DNA of 17,805 nt. It comes from Dehalococcoidia bacterium (lineage in GTDB: Bacteria > Chloroflexota > Dehalococcoidia > SM23-28-2). The position numbers and the translations under genes were made by a program. The stretch spans positions 1 to 17,805 of the forward strand of contig JALHUG010000200.1 of assembly GCA_022866185.1 (NCBI GenBank), in the 5' to 3' direction. Below, piece after piece: positions 1-8,332 of the stretch. Under the pieces are notes generated by a model. That model searched no databases. It had not been told where the DNA came from and was given only the letters and a program-made list of their open reading frames with translations. Positions within the stretch are counted from its first letter, which is position 1. Each line of letters begins with the position of its first letter.

Positions 1-1
1 C

Positions 2-3000
2 AACATGGAGCGTGCCCAGTTCCTCGTCGATGAGATAGCCCCTCGCCTGTCCCAGCTCGAACGGCAGGCGCGACGAGCAGCCCGCCACGGGGAGTTGTCT
101 CAGGAGCTCACAGACGCCCTGCGAGCCTCGTATGGCCACCTCTGGCAGGAGGGCAGGGACGCCCTGGCAACGGCTCGACAGACTCTCGATCGCTGCCAGC
201 AGGAGCAGGCCCGCGCCGAGGCGGAGATCAAGACCTGGGATGAACAGCTAGCGGCAGTGAGAGAAGGACTGGCCAGGAGGCGTTCGGCCATCGCCGACCG
301 CACCTTCCAGCGCCAGCGCCTCAACGAGCAGGTCAGCCGCCTGCAGGGGCGCATCGCCATCGCCCATCAGCAGCATAGCGGCGTGATCGGTCGGCGCCAG
401 CAGCTCAAGCTAGAGCTGGACGCCTTTGAGAAGGAGATGCTCAATCTGGCCCGAGCCTCAGTGGATGACAGCCGCCGCAGGCTCGTCCTGGAGGAGGAGC
501 TGGAGGCAGGCCGCCGCGCCCTCAGCCAGGCACGGCAGGAGCTAGACAGCCTCGAACAGGAGTCCTCCGGCATGCAGTGCCAGGCAGCAACAGGCGAGGA
601 GAAGGCCGCTCGCACCCGCGCCGCTGTAAGCGACATCGAAGCGCGCCTGCGCAACATGGCCGACACCCGCTCGCGTCTGGAGGAGGAGATATCCCAGCAG
701 GAGGAACGCCGCCAGGCCCTCGTATCCCAAATGGCCGAGGCGGCACGCGGCCTGAGCACCTATCGGGCCGAGGAGAAGCGCCAGAATGAAGGCATGGTGG
801 CCGCTCTTCAGAAACAGGATGCCCTCAAGAGCCGCTTGGGGAAGAGCCAGGTTGCCCTCGTGGCCCTGCAAGAGAGCTGCCGCCTGCGTGACCTGGAGAT
901 AGAGCGCCTTGAGGCGCGCCTTGGCATCCTCACCGACGCCCAGCAAGCCTGCAATGCCCGAACACGGGCCACTGCTGCCCCCATCCTGGAGGCCACCGAT
1001 ATCCCTGTGCATGGCCTCCTGGGAGTGCTAAGCAGCCTCATTCGCGTGCCCAAGGGTCTGGAACGAGCCATCGAGGCCGCCCTGGCCGAGAACCTCCAGG
1101 CGATGCTGGTGGAGCGCCAGAAGGATGCCCTCGCGGCTGTGCAGGAGCTGGCCAGGCAAGAGGTAGGAAGGGTAGTCATCTTCCCCCTGGACAGCCTCAA
1201 GGAGGTCTACCCCCTCAACATCATGAAGGAACACGGGGTCATGGGGATCGCCAGCCGCCTGGTGAAGTGCGACGGACGTTACCGCAAGGTCGTCGATACC
1301 CTCCTGGGCCGCACCATCGTCGTGGATGACCTGGATACCGCTCTGCGTGTCCTGCGGCGAGGGATGGGCAGCGTAGTAACCCGCGACGGCATTCTCCTTC
1401 ATCCCCTCGGCTCCATCAGCACCGGCCGTCCCACCAGCGAGGGCAACGTCTTCGCCCGCCAGCAGGAGCTGACCTCCATACCGCGAGCCATCGAGAGGCT
1501 GGTTCGCTCCCGCCAGGCGGCCGAGGAGGAGATGGAGCATCTCCGCTCACGCATCGCCGAGGATGACAGCGCCCTGCAGGAGGTAGTACACACCCTGTCC
1601 ACCCTCCAGGAGCAGCGCATGCAGACCCAGGATGCCATCGCTCAGGACCGCCGTCTCCTGGCCCAATTGCGAGGCGAAATGCGCTGGCTCATCACCAGCC
1701 AGCGGAGATCGACCAAGCAAGCGACATCCCTCGCCCAACAAGTCCAGCGCTTGGAGGAGGAGAGAGAGCAACTGCTGGCCCAAACCGCCGAGGCTCAGGA
1801 GGTGACCCAGTATCTGCGCTCGGCCGCTAGCTTGTTCGGCGAGCGCCGACACTCCCTGTTGCAGAGGGTCACTGAGTGCAGCACCACGGTGGCCTCCCTT
1901 GAGGGGGAGCTGCGCTCCCTGAGCACCCTGCAGGAGACGCGCCAGGTCACCCTAGCCAAGCTGGACAGCGAGATGACTGCCAAGCAGGCCGAGCTGCGCG
2001 GCATCGACCTGGAAAGCACCTCCCTCACCGGAAACACCGAGGCAGACTGGCGAGAGGTGGAGAAGCTCACGCAAGAGCTCAAGGGCTACAGCCAAGAGGT
2101 GGAGCCCGCCCAGCGGGCAATCGCCGCTCTGGAGAGTCAGGAACGAGACTGCCAGGCCAAGGAGACTGGCGCCCGCAGCCGTCTGCTGGCGGCGGAACGC
2201 CAGCGCCTGGAAGCAGAGGCAGATGTGCGTCGCCGCCTGGACGAGTTCGATAGTCTGCGTCAGCGCATCGAGGCCGATGGCCTGACGCTAGGCGATGGGG
2301 GAAAGGTGACGCTACCAGCAGCCATGACCGAGCCTGAACCGCCTGCCTGGCTGACCAGCGGCGATGGCGATGGCAACGGCCGCGCCAGCCGCCTGCCGCC
2401 TGTGGCCGGTGCGGCAATCATCGACCCGGAGCTCATGCAGGAGCGCATCCAGCGCCTGCGCGCTCAGCTCCGAGCCGTGGGCCCGGTCAACCCCCAGGCC
2501 GAAGGCGAGTACAACGAGCTGAACGAGCGCCACATCTTCCTTACCTCCCAGCTTGCCGACCTGGCCGCAGGCGAGCATTCCCTCCTAGAGGCCATCGACG
2601 AGCTGGACGAGGTTATCTGCCAGCGCTTCAAGGCCACCTTCCAACAGGTAGCCCAGCGGTTCAGCCACTACTTCACCACCTTCTTCGGGGGCGGCAAGGC
2701 CAAGCTTGTTCTCACCGAGCCGGAAGATTATCGTACCTCCGGCGTGGACATCGTTGCTCAGCCGCCCGGCAAGCGCCTGCAAAGCCTGAGTGCGCTCTCG
2801 GGCGGCGAGAAAGCCCTCACGGCGGTGTCTCTCCTGTTCGCCCTCCTCCAGACCAACCCTTCGCCCTTCTGCGTCCTGGATGAGGTAGACGCCATGCTGG
2901 ACGAGGCCAATGTAGGCCGCTTCATCACCGCCCTTCAAGATTTGGCCCAGCAGAGCCAGTTCATCGTCATCACTCACAACCGCCGCACCATGGAGACGGC

Positions 3001-3085
3001 CAACAGCATATACGGCGTCTCCATGGGTGACGACAGCACCTCCCGCGTCCTCTCCTTGCGCCTGAGCGATATCCCCTCCAACTAG
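2..3085 (+). CDS. smc: Chromosome segregation protein SMC, 5'-truncated by the window edge
   Basis: SMC is the ATPase core of bacterial condensin. It dimerises at its hinge and compacts and segregates the chromosome with ScpA/ScpB. The frame is open to the left edge. The first visible Met (base 5) is internal, because the sequence begins in the family's early coiled coil (LSQLERQARRA), so the N-terminal head with Walker A is outside the window. Visible in order, numbering from that Met: coiled coil 1 to about residue 320; hinge about 333-475 (begins IPVHGLLGVLSSLI, contains VDTLLGRTIVVDDL); returning coiled coil to about 755; a Gly/Pro-rich linker about 756-804; then the C-terminal head with GPVN, FFGGGKAKL, the ABC signature LSGGEK (about 930) and Walker B with D-loop CVLDEVDAMLDEAN (about 956-969), followed by ITHNRRTME. 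The 1026 visible residues plus about 150 missing ones match the usual length of about 1180. It ends TAG 78 bases before ftsY; smc-ftsY adjacency is common in bacteria. Identification is secure. Confidence 0.96.
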   Translation, partial: NMERAQFLVDEIAPRLSQLERQARRAARHGELSQELTDALRASYGHLWQEGRDALATARQTLDRCQQEQARAEAEIKTWDEQLAAVREGLARRRSAIADRTFQRQRLNEQVSRLQGRIAIAHQQHSGVIGRRQQLKLELDAFEKEMLNLARASVDDSRRRLVLEEELEAGRRALSQARQELDSLEQESSGMQCQAATGEEKAARTRAAVSDIEARLRNMADTRSRLEEEISQQEERRQALVSQMAEAARGLSTYRAEEKRQNEGMVAALQKQDALKSRLGKSQVALVALQESCRLRDLEIERLEARLGILTDAQQACNARTRATAAPILEATDIPVHGLLGVLSSLIRVPKGLERAIEAALAENLQAMLVERQKDALAAVQELARQEVGRVVIFPLDSLKEVYPLNIMKEHGVMGIASRLVKCDGRYRKVVDTLLGRTIVVDDLDTALRVLRRGMGSVVTRDGILLHPLGSISTGRPTSEGNVFARQQELTSIPRAIERLVRSRQAAEEEMEHLRSRIAEDDSALQEVVHTLSTLQEQRMQTQDAIAQDRRLLAQLRGEMRWLITSQRRSTKQATSLAQQVQRLEEEREQLLAQTAEAQEVTQYLRSAASLFGERRHSLLQRVTECSTTVASLEGELRSLSTLQETRQVTLAKLDSEMTAKQAELRGIDLESTSLTGNTEADWREVEKLTQELKGYSQEVEPAQRAIAALESQERDCQAKETGARSRLLAAERQRLEAEADVRRRLDEFDSLRQRIEADGLTLGDGGKVTLPAAMTEPEPPAWLTSGDGDGNGRASRLPPVAGAAIIDPELMQERIQRLRAQLRAVGPVNPQAEGEYNELNERHIFLTSQLADLAAGEHSLLEAIDELDEVICQRFKATFQQVAQRFSHYFTTFFGGGKAKLVLTEPEDYRTSGVDIVAQPPGKRLQSLSALSGGEKALTAVSLLFALLQTNPSPFCVLDEVDAMLDEANVGRFITALQDLAQQSQFIVITHNRRTMETANSIYGVSMGDDSTSRVLSLRLSDIPSN

Positions 3086-3098
3086 CGCCCTCATCTGC

Positions 3099-3127
3099 TT
3101 GATCGACTCCCAGGCCCATACTATAAT
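3099..3127 (+). promoter_or_regulatory. Sigma70-type promoter of ftsY and the membrane-protein operon
   Basis: TTGATC (3099-3104) and a perfect TATAAT (3122-3127) are separated by 17 bases, the optimal spacing. Predicted transcription start is near 3134, giving a leader of about 30 nt before the Shine-Dalgarno sequence at 3152-3157. It lies entirely in the 78-bp gap between smc and ftsY, so ftsY and the genes behind it can be transcribed independently of smc. Confidence 0.75.
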
Positions 3128-3151
3128 CCAGCAAGCCATCTTCCTGACTTC

Positions 3152-3166
3152 AGGAGGTAGCATCTG
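3152..3166 (+). promoter_or_regulatory. Shine-Dalgarno AGGAGG placing the ftsY start at a CTG codon
   Basis: A perfect AGGAGG (3152-3157) is followed by six bases and CTG (3164-3166). An in-frame TAG at 3158-3160 blocks any earlier start in this frame. The next canonical start codon in frame is GTG at 3335, which has no comparable ribosome-binding site and would remove most of the N domain. The position and quality of this site therefore decide the start. Confidence 0.75.
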
Positions 3167-4117
3167 TTCAAGCATTTCGGACACACCCCACAGGCTGAAG
3201 AAAAGACCGCCGCCGCCCTCGACCGCACCCGACGCACCTGGTTCCGGCGCGTAGCCGGACTCTTCGAGCGCTCCCTCATCGATGATGAGCTCTGGCAGGA
3301 GCTAGAGGAGCTCCTCATCGCTGCCGACGTCGGTGTGGTCACCACCGGCAGCCTCATCGAACGCCTTCAGGCTCGGGCGAAGGATGAGGGGATGAAGCAA
3401 CCCGAGCAGGTTCGCCAGAGCCTCAAGGAGGAGCTGACGGCCATCTTGGCCGTAAAGGGCGCTGGCGGCCAGCTCTGGGGCAAGGACACGGGAACTTCTG
3501 CCCCCAAGCCGGCCGTCATACTAGTGGTAGGGGTGAACGGCAGCGGCAAGACCACCAGCATCGCCAAGCTGGCCTGGAGCCTGAAGGACGACGGCAAGCG
3601 GGTGATCCTGGCCGCCGCCGACACCTTCCGCGCCGCCGCCATCGATCAGCTACAGCAGTGGGGGCAGCGGGTGCAGGCGGAGGTGGTGGCCCACCAGCAG
3701 GGGGCCGACCCGGGCGCCGTGGTCTTCGACGCCCTTACCGCCGCCGAACGGCGGAGCGCCGACGTGGTGATCATCGATACGGCCGGTCGTCTCCACACCA
3801 AGGCGAACCTGATGGAGGAGCTACGCAAGGTCCAGCGGGTGATCCAGCGCAAGGACCCCTCAAGCCCCCATGAAGTCCTGCTCGTTCTGGACGCCACCAC
3901 CGGCCAGAACGCCCTCCTCCAGGCCAGATACTTCACCGAGGCTGTGCAGGTGACGGGCCTTCTCTTGGCCAAGCTGGACGGGACGGGCAAGGGCGGCATC
4001 GTCTTCGCTATCTGCGACCAGCTGGGCATCCCGGTGCGGTTCGTGGGCACCGGCGAGCAGCCAGAAGACCTGGCCCCCTTCGTGGCCGAGGACTTCGTGG
4101 AGGCTCTTTTCGCCTAG
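3164..4117 (+). CDS. ftsY: Signal recognition particle receptor FtsY (SRP-GTPase), CTG start
   Basis: FtsY is the membrane-associated receptor for the signal recognition particle. It delivers ribosomes making membrane proteins to the SecYEG translocon through paired GTP hydrolysis with Ffh. Read from CTG 3164 the protein is 317 aa and begins (M)FKHFGHTPQAEEK. An N domain follows (LIDDELWQELEELLIAADVG, about residues 38-57). The G domain shows the P-loop GVNGSGKTT (about 123-131), DTFRAAAIDQL, DTAGRLHTKANLMEEL and the G4/closing motif AKLDGTGKGG, where Ala replaces the more usual Thr. The short N terminus lacks the long acidic A domain of E. coli FtsY, as is normal outside proteobacteria. From GTG 3335 the product would be only 260 aa and miss the first N-domain helices, so I prefer the CTG start; a base error in an ATG is the alternative. 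The next gene starts 18 bases after the stop, suggesting co-transcription. Confidence 0.93.
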   Translation: MFKHFGHTPQAEEKTAAALDRTRRTWFRRVAGLFERSLIDDELWQELEELLIAADVGVVTTGSLIERLQARAKDEGMKQPEQVRQSLKEELTAILAVKGAGGQLWGKDTGTSAPKPAVILVVGVNGSGKTTSIAKLAWSLKDDGKRVILAAADTFRAAAIDQLQQWGQRVQAEVVAHQQGADPGAVVFDALTAAERRSADVVIIDTAGRLHTKANLMEELRKVQRVIQRKDPSSPHEVLLVLDATTGQNALLQARYFTEAVQVTGLLLAKLDGTGKGGIVFAICDQLGIPVRFVGTGEQPEDLAPFVAEDFVEALFA

Positions 4118-4135
4118 CGCGAAGCTAACGATGCT

Positions 4136-6559
4136 ATGATAGAAACCCTGACCTGGTGGGCGGCAGCAGAGTTGTTGGGGGCGATAGCCTTCCCCATAGC
4201 CTTCGTTTTCTTCCATCGTCTGCCCGACCGCGGCTACGCTTTCACCAAGGTCATAGGCCTGCTGCTGGTGAGCTACTGTCTCTGGATTGGCGCCACCCTG
4301 GGCATCTACCCCAACGCCCGCGGCTCCATCATCCTCGTCATGGCCCTCCTAGCCCTCCTATCGGCCGTCCTGGCCGGGCGCCATCGTCAGGAGCTGGGCG
4401 CGTTCCTCCGTGGTGGCTGGCAATATCTACTGCTGGTAGAGGGCCTTTTCTCTGCCGCCCTCGCCCTGGCCGTCTTCCTGCGCTCCTACGCTCCTGAGAT
4501 CCAGTGGGGCGAGAAGCCATTCGAGCTGGCCTTCGTCAACGCCATCAACCGCAGCGAGCTCTTCCCAGCCAACGACCCTTGGCTCTCCGGCCACTCCATC
4601 AGCTACTACCACTTCGGGTATGTCATGGCCTCCACCCTGACCAAGCTGACTGGCCTGCGGACCAACTACACCTTCTACCTCACCTTGTCTTTGGTGGCAG
4701 CGCTGGCGGCTACCGCCATCGTCGGGGTCGTCTACAACCTCCTGGCCTCCGCTCGAATGACCACCGAAAAGGCTCTATCAGCGGCCCCGAAGCTGATGCC
4801 GCGAGTGGTCATCTTCGGCCTGGTGGGAGCCGGGCTGCTTCTTCTGCTGGCCAACCTGGAGGGCGTGTTCGAGATGCTGGCCGCCCACGGCATCGGCTCG
4901 GAAGCCTTCTACAAAAACTGGGTAGGGGTTTTCAACCTGAACGGTCCCGAGTCCACCAACAAGTGGTACCCCACCAAGTTCTGGTGGTGGTGGCGCGCTA
5001 CCCGCATAGGCTCCAGCTGGGACATCGAGGAGTTCCCCTTCTTCAGCTTCCACTTCGGTGATCTCCATCCCCATGTCCTCGCTCTCCCCTTCACCATCAC
5101 CGCTGTGGCCATCGCCTTCCAGCTATTCCGCTCCGACGACAGTCTGGACGGCCGCTGGCTCATCCGTCATCCCTGGCGGTTCCTGTTCACGGCCCTCGCC
5201 ATCGGCGCCCTGGGCTTCCTCAACCTGTGGGATCTGCCCACCTTCTTCTTCCTGGTGGTGGCGGCCGCTCTCATCGCCAACTGGCGAGCGGCGGGAGGCC
5301 TCAACCTTCGAGTCGTGTGGCATACAGCCTCTTTCGCCTCATCTCTGGCCATCGCGGCCGCCCTCCTCTACCTGCCCTTCTACCTCACCTTCGCCAGCAG
5401 TGCCGAGGGGCTGGCACTGGTAGAGGCGGCCACCCGGCCGGGCCATGCGCCGATCAATTCCACCGTCACCCGCCCCAGTCAGTTCCTCATGGTCTGGCTG
5501 CCCCTCCTGTGGCTGAGCCTGTCCTTCGTAGCGGCTCGCATCCTCGTCCGGCCCTGGCCTCGCCTGCGCCGGTCCATGGTTGCCCTGTCTGTGCTACCCT
5601 GGCTGACCCCGCTGGCCATCTGGGCCTTCCTGATATTCGTGAAGCGCGGCCCCGGCGGCTTCGCCGACGAGCTGACCACCCGCGGCCCTAGCTGGGGGAC
5701 TCTCTTCATGCTGGCCGCGTTCCTGACAGCGGCCGGCTTCGCCTTCGCCCGCGACCTCTTCCGCGAACATGACAATGAGGAGACGAGGCGCAGCTACCTC
5801 TTTTCCCTAATGCTGGTAGGCCTGGGCCTTCTCCTCATCCTGGGGGCCGAGCTGTACTGGGTCAAAGACCTGCTAGGCTTTCGAGTGAATACCGTCTTTA
5901 AGCTCTACTTCCAGGCCTGGACGCTTCTGAGCATCGGCGGTGCTGTCGGCCTCTACTACCTCACCGTCCAATGGCGGGCGAGGCGACCCGCCGTCGCCTT
6001 GGGCCGCCTTTGCTGGACCGCCCTCACCGCAATCATCATCGCCGCCGCCTTGGTCTACACGGTGGCCGCCACCTTCGAGCGAACCGGCGGCTTCACCAAC
6101 ACTCGCCGCATGGACGGCCTCACGCACGTGCTGGCGCAGCACCCCGACGAGTACAAGGCCATCCGCTGGCTGAACGATAACGTCAGTGGCGCCCCCATCA
6201 TCCTCGAGGCGGTAGACGGCGGCTACAGCGACTATGCTCGCATCTCCTCTCGCACTGGCCTGCCCACGGTGGTAGGCTGGCCTGGCCACGAACGCATATG
6301 GCGTGGCTCGGACAAGCCCTTCGCTGGCCGCGAGGACGACGTGGCCCGAGCCTACACGACCACGAGTCCAGGGGAAGCGAAAGAGATCTTGGAGAAGTAC
6401 GACGTGGAGTACGTATACGTCGGCTACCTGGAGAAGGAGGCCTACGGCGAGGCCGGACTGGCCAAGTTCGTCACCTTTATGGAGGTGGCCTATCAGAACG
6501 ACAGCGTCACCATCTATCGAATGCCCCGGGAGGTGGAAACTGTTGTCAGCGTCCCTTAG
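4136..6559 (+). CDS. Chlor_Arch_YYY / DUF2298 family polytopic membrane protein
   Basis: Large integral-membrane protein (807 aa) of the DUF2298/TIGR03662 family; biochemical function is not established as far as I know. Family hallmarks: an N-terminal membrane segment ending in PDRGYAF; the motif SISYYHFGYVM at about residues 155-165 (the family is named for YYYxG; here the third Tyr is His159); four consecutive Trp at 283-286 followed by RATRIG; EFPFF from 299 with the conserved GDLHPHV (His311, His313); then many further hydrophobic segments. The C-terminal part (from about 670) is predicted soluble and contains GGYSDYARISSRTGLPTVVG (about 695-714) followed by GWPGHERIWRG, typical of the family. 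The architecture of many TM helices plus an extracytoplasmic C-terminal domain recalls GT-C glycosyltransferases. The ATG at 4136 fits family starts (IETLTWW), but no good Shine-Dalgarno is visible. It lies 18 bp after ftsY and 24 bp before the next gene, in a probable operon. Confidence 0.9.
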   Translation: MIETLTWWAAAELLGAIAFPIAFVFFHRLPDRGYAFTKVIGLLLVSYCLWIGATLGIYPNARGSIILVMALLALLSAVLAGRHRQELGAFLRGGWQYLLLVEGLFSAALALAVFLRSYAPEIQWGEKPFELAFVNAINRSELFPANDPWLSGHSISYYHFGYVMASTLTKLTGLRTNYTFYLTLSLVAALAATAIVGVVYNLLASARMTTEKALSAAPKLMPRVVIFGLVGAGLLLLLANLEGVFEMLAAHGIGSEAFYKNWVGVFNLNGPESTNKWYPTKFWWWWRATRIGSSWDIEEFPFFSFHFGDLHPHVLALPFTITAVAIAFQLFRSDDSLDGRWLIRHPWRFLFTALAIGALGFLNLWDLPTFFFLVVAAALIANWRAAGGLNLRVVWHTASFASSLAIAAALLYLPFYLTFASSAEGLALVEAATRPGHAPINSTVTRPSQFLMVWLPLLWLSLSFVAARILVRPWPRLRRSMVALSVLPWLTPLAIWAFLIFVKRGPGGFADELTTRGPSWGTLFMLAAFLTAAGFAFARDLFREHDNEETRRSYLFSLMLVGLGLLLILGAELYWVKDLLGFRVNTVFKLYFQAWTLLSIGGAVGLYYLTVQWRARRPAVALGRLCWTALTAIIIAAALVYTVAATFERTGGFTNTRRMDGLTHVLAQHPDEYKAIRWLNDNVSGAPIILEAVDGGYSDYARISSRTGLPTVVGWPGHERIWRGSDKPFAGREDDVARAYTTTSPGEAKEILEKYDVEYVYVGYLEKEAYGEAGLAKFVTFMEVAYQNDSVTIYRMPREVETVVSVP

Positions 6560-6583
6560 GATGGCAGCGAGGCGGTGGTGCCC

Positions 6584-8332
6584 ATGAGCGAACACCCCAA
6601 CGGCAGCCTATCCACTCAGCCTTCAGGAGCGATGGCTAGGGCACCGGCGGCAGCGCCCGCCCTGTCCATCAGCCTGGAGGTGATCGTCTGGCTGGTCGTT
6701 ATCGGTTTGGCCGCCGCCCTGCGCCTGGCTCGCCTGGAGCATCTCCCCTTGGGCATCGACGAGAGCGTTCGCGCCTTCGCTGCCTGGCAGACGTCCGAGG
6801 GCGATATCCCCGCCAACTGGCCGGGGGATATGACCTCCTCTCTCACTGCTCACCTCTTCTCTCTCTTCGGTTCCAGCGACATCCTGGCTCGCCTTTTGCC
6901 GGCGCTGGCCGGATCGGCCCTGATCGCCCTGCTCTGGCCCCTATCGCGATATGTGGGCGGTGCTGCCCTGGCGGCGGCGGGCCTGCTGGCCTTCTCGCCC
7001 CTCCTCGTGCATGTCTCCCGCAGCGCCTTGCCCTACAGTGTCGGCGCCTTTCTCTCTCTCACCATGGTCCTCTCTCTCTTCGCCTACCTGCGGACACGGC
7101 GTCCCTTCTATCTCTTCGCCCTGATCCTCAGCCTGGGTCTGGCCCTGGGCAGCGACTTCGTTTCCACCTCCACCGCCCTCATTGTGGTAGCCTTCCTGGT
7201 CTGGGAGATCGTCTGGCGGCGAAACCAGGACGCACTGAACGCCGTGAGCGTTATCAGGCAGAACCCGGCTCTGCTCATCAGCGGCCTGCTCTTCTTCCTG
7301 GGAGCGTTAGAGCTGGGCATCACTCACTTCGGCACTTCCGTCGATCGCCTCAGCCTGCCCGGCCTGCGACAGTGGCTAGACATGTTCGCGCTGCCTCGCG
7401 ACGACCTGCCCTGGCATTTCCAACTCGGCATACTGATAAGCTACGAAGCGCTGCTGCTTTTTCTGGGCGGGTCGGCCTACGTGTGGCTCCTGAGCCGCTG
7501 GATCGTCTCCAGAGGCGAGGAGGTGTCACTCTTCCAGCGCTTCGTGTTCTTCTGGGCCAGCGGCGCCGCTCTGATCATCGCCATTACCACCCGCCGCGAG
7601 GCAGGGCAGCTCGTTCTCCTCCTGCTGCCCCTTGCCCTCCTGGCCGGCGGCTGGCTGGAGAGGATAGCCGCCGAGGCCGACGCCGCCTCCCTCGGCCGGG
7701 CGGCCATCTACCTGGCGCCGGTGCTTGCCTTGGCCGGCTACATAGCGCTCATCCTCTGCCAGTGGGCTCGCGCCGGCGCAGTGGGCTCGACAGGCGAGAG
7801 GATAGGGTTGATCTTTGCCCTGGCCGGGGCGATAGCCTTGATCTGGATCACTTGGAATACGTTCGGCCGTCAGGCAGCCGCTGGCTCGCTCGCCCTGGCG
7901 CTGGTGCTGCTGGCGATCGTGGCCATCCACGGCTCCACGTCTGTGATGTACGGTCGGGGGAGCGAGTTCCTGGCCGCCGAGCGAGTCGATCCCCACGTCT
8001 TCCAGTTGCAGCAGCGGCTGGCCACCATCGAGGCCGAGACGCCTGGGCCGATCGCTGTCCACGAGTCGTTTCTCCCCGACCTCGGGTGGTATCTGCGAGA
8101 TGTGAAGGGCCTGGTCTTTGCCTCCCAGCCAGCAGAGGACGCCGTAGCCATCCTTGCTCAGCCCGGCGAATCAGCCCCCTCCGCCTACCAGCGGCAGGGG
8201 GCCTGGCCCATCGCCGAGGGCTGGCTGCCTCACTCCATAGACCCCCTGAATTGGTGGCGATGGCTGGTTTACCGTGAGCCCTGGGGTGACCTATCATCTA
8301 GGGAAGCGGACCTGCTGGAGAGAATCGAATGA
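6584..8332 (+). CDS. GT39/Agl23-like polytopic membrane protein (putative glycosyltransferase)
   Basis: Membrane protein of 582 aa resembling dolichyl-phosphate-mannose mannosyltransferases (PMT/GT39, GT-C fold), which use polyprenyl-phosphate sugars outside the cytoplasmic membrane. After a variable N terminus and a first TM segment (about 25-45) comes LPLGIDESVRAFAAW with the acidic pair Asp59-Glu60, where GT-C enzymes keep catalytic acidic residues. Then ARLLPALAGSALIALLWPL and AAAGLLAFSPLLVHVSRSAL, and roughly ten further hydrophobic segments. A soluble C-terminal part (about 470-582) contains GWYLRDVKGLVFASQ and NWWRWLVYREPWG. Both ends match the next gene's product, so the two look like divergent paralogues. 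The His-Gly-Pro tripeptide of the neighbour is missing here. I chose ATG 6584 (MSEHPNG), with GAGG at 6569-6572; two in-frame GTGs (6575, 6578) would add three residues but sit too close to that site. The TGA stop overlaps the next ATG. Confidence 0.8.
   Translation: MSEHPNGSLSTQPSGAMARAPAAAPALSISLEVIVWLVVIGLAAALRLARLEHLPLGIDESVRAFAAWQTSEGDIPANWPGDMTSSLTAHLFSLFGSSDILARLLPALAGSALIALLWPLSRYVGGAALAAAGLLAFSPLLVHVSRSALPYSVGAFLSLTMVLSLFAYLRTRRPFYLFALILSLGLALGSDFVSTSTALIVVAFLVWEIVWRRNQDALNAVSVIRQNPALLISGLLFFLGALELGITHFGTSVDRLSLPGLRQWLDMFALPRDDLPWHFQLGILISYEALLLFLGGSAYVWLLSRWIVSRGEEVSLFQRFVFFWASGAALIIAITTRREAGQLVLLLLPLALLAGGWLERIAAEADAASLGRAAIYLAPVLALAGYIALILCQWARAGAVGSTGERIGLIFALAGAIALIWITWNTFGRQAAAGSLALALVLLAIVAIHGSTSVMYGRGSEFLAAERVDPHVFQLQQRLATIEAETPGPIAVHESFLPDLGWYLRDVKGLVFASQPAEDAVAILAQPGESAPSAYQRQGAWPIAEGWLPHSIDPLNWWRWLVYREPWGDLSSREADLLERIE

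Noticed and set aside
4135..4140. TATGAT as a -10 box for the YYY gene
   Set aside because: It overlaps the start codon itself and has no -35 at suitable distance; co-transcription with ftsY is simpler.
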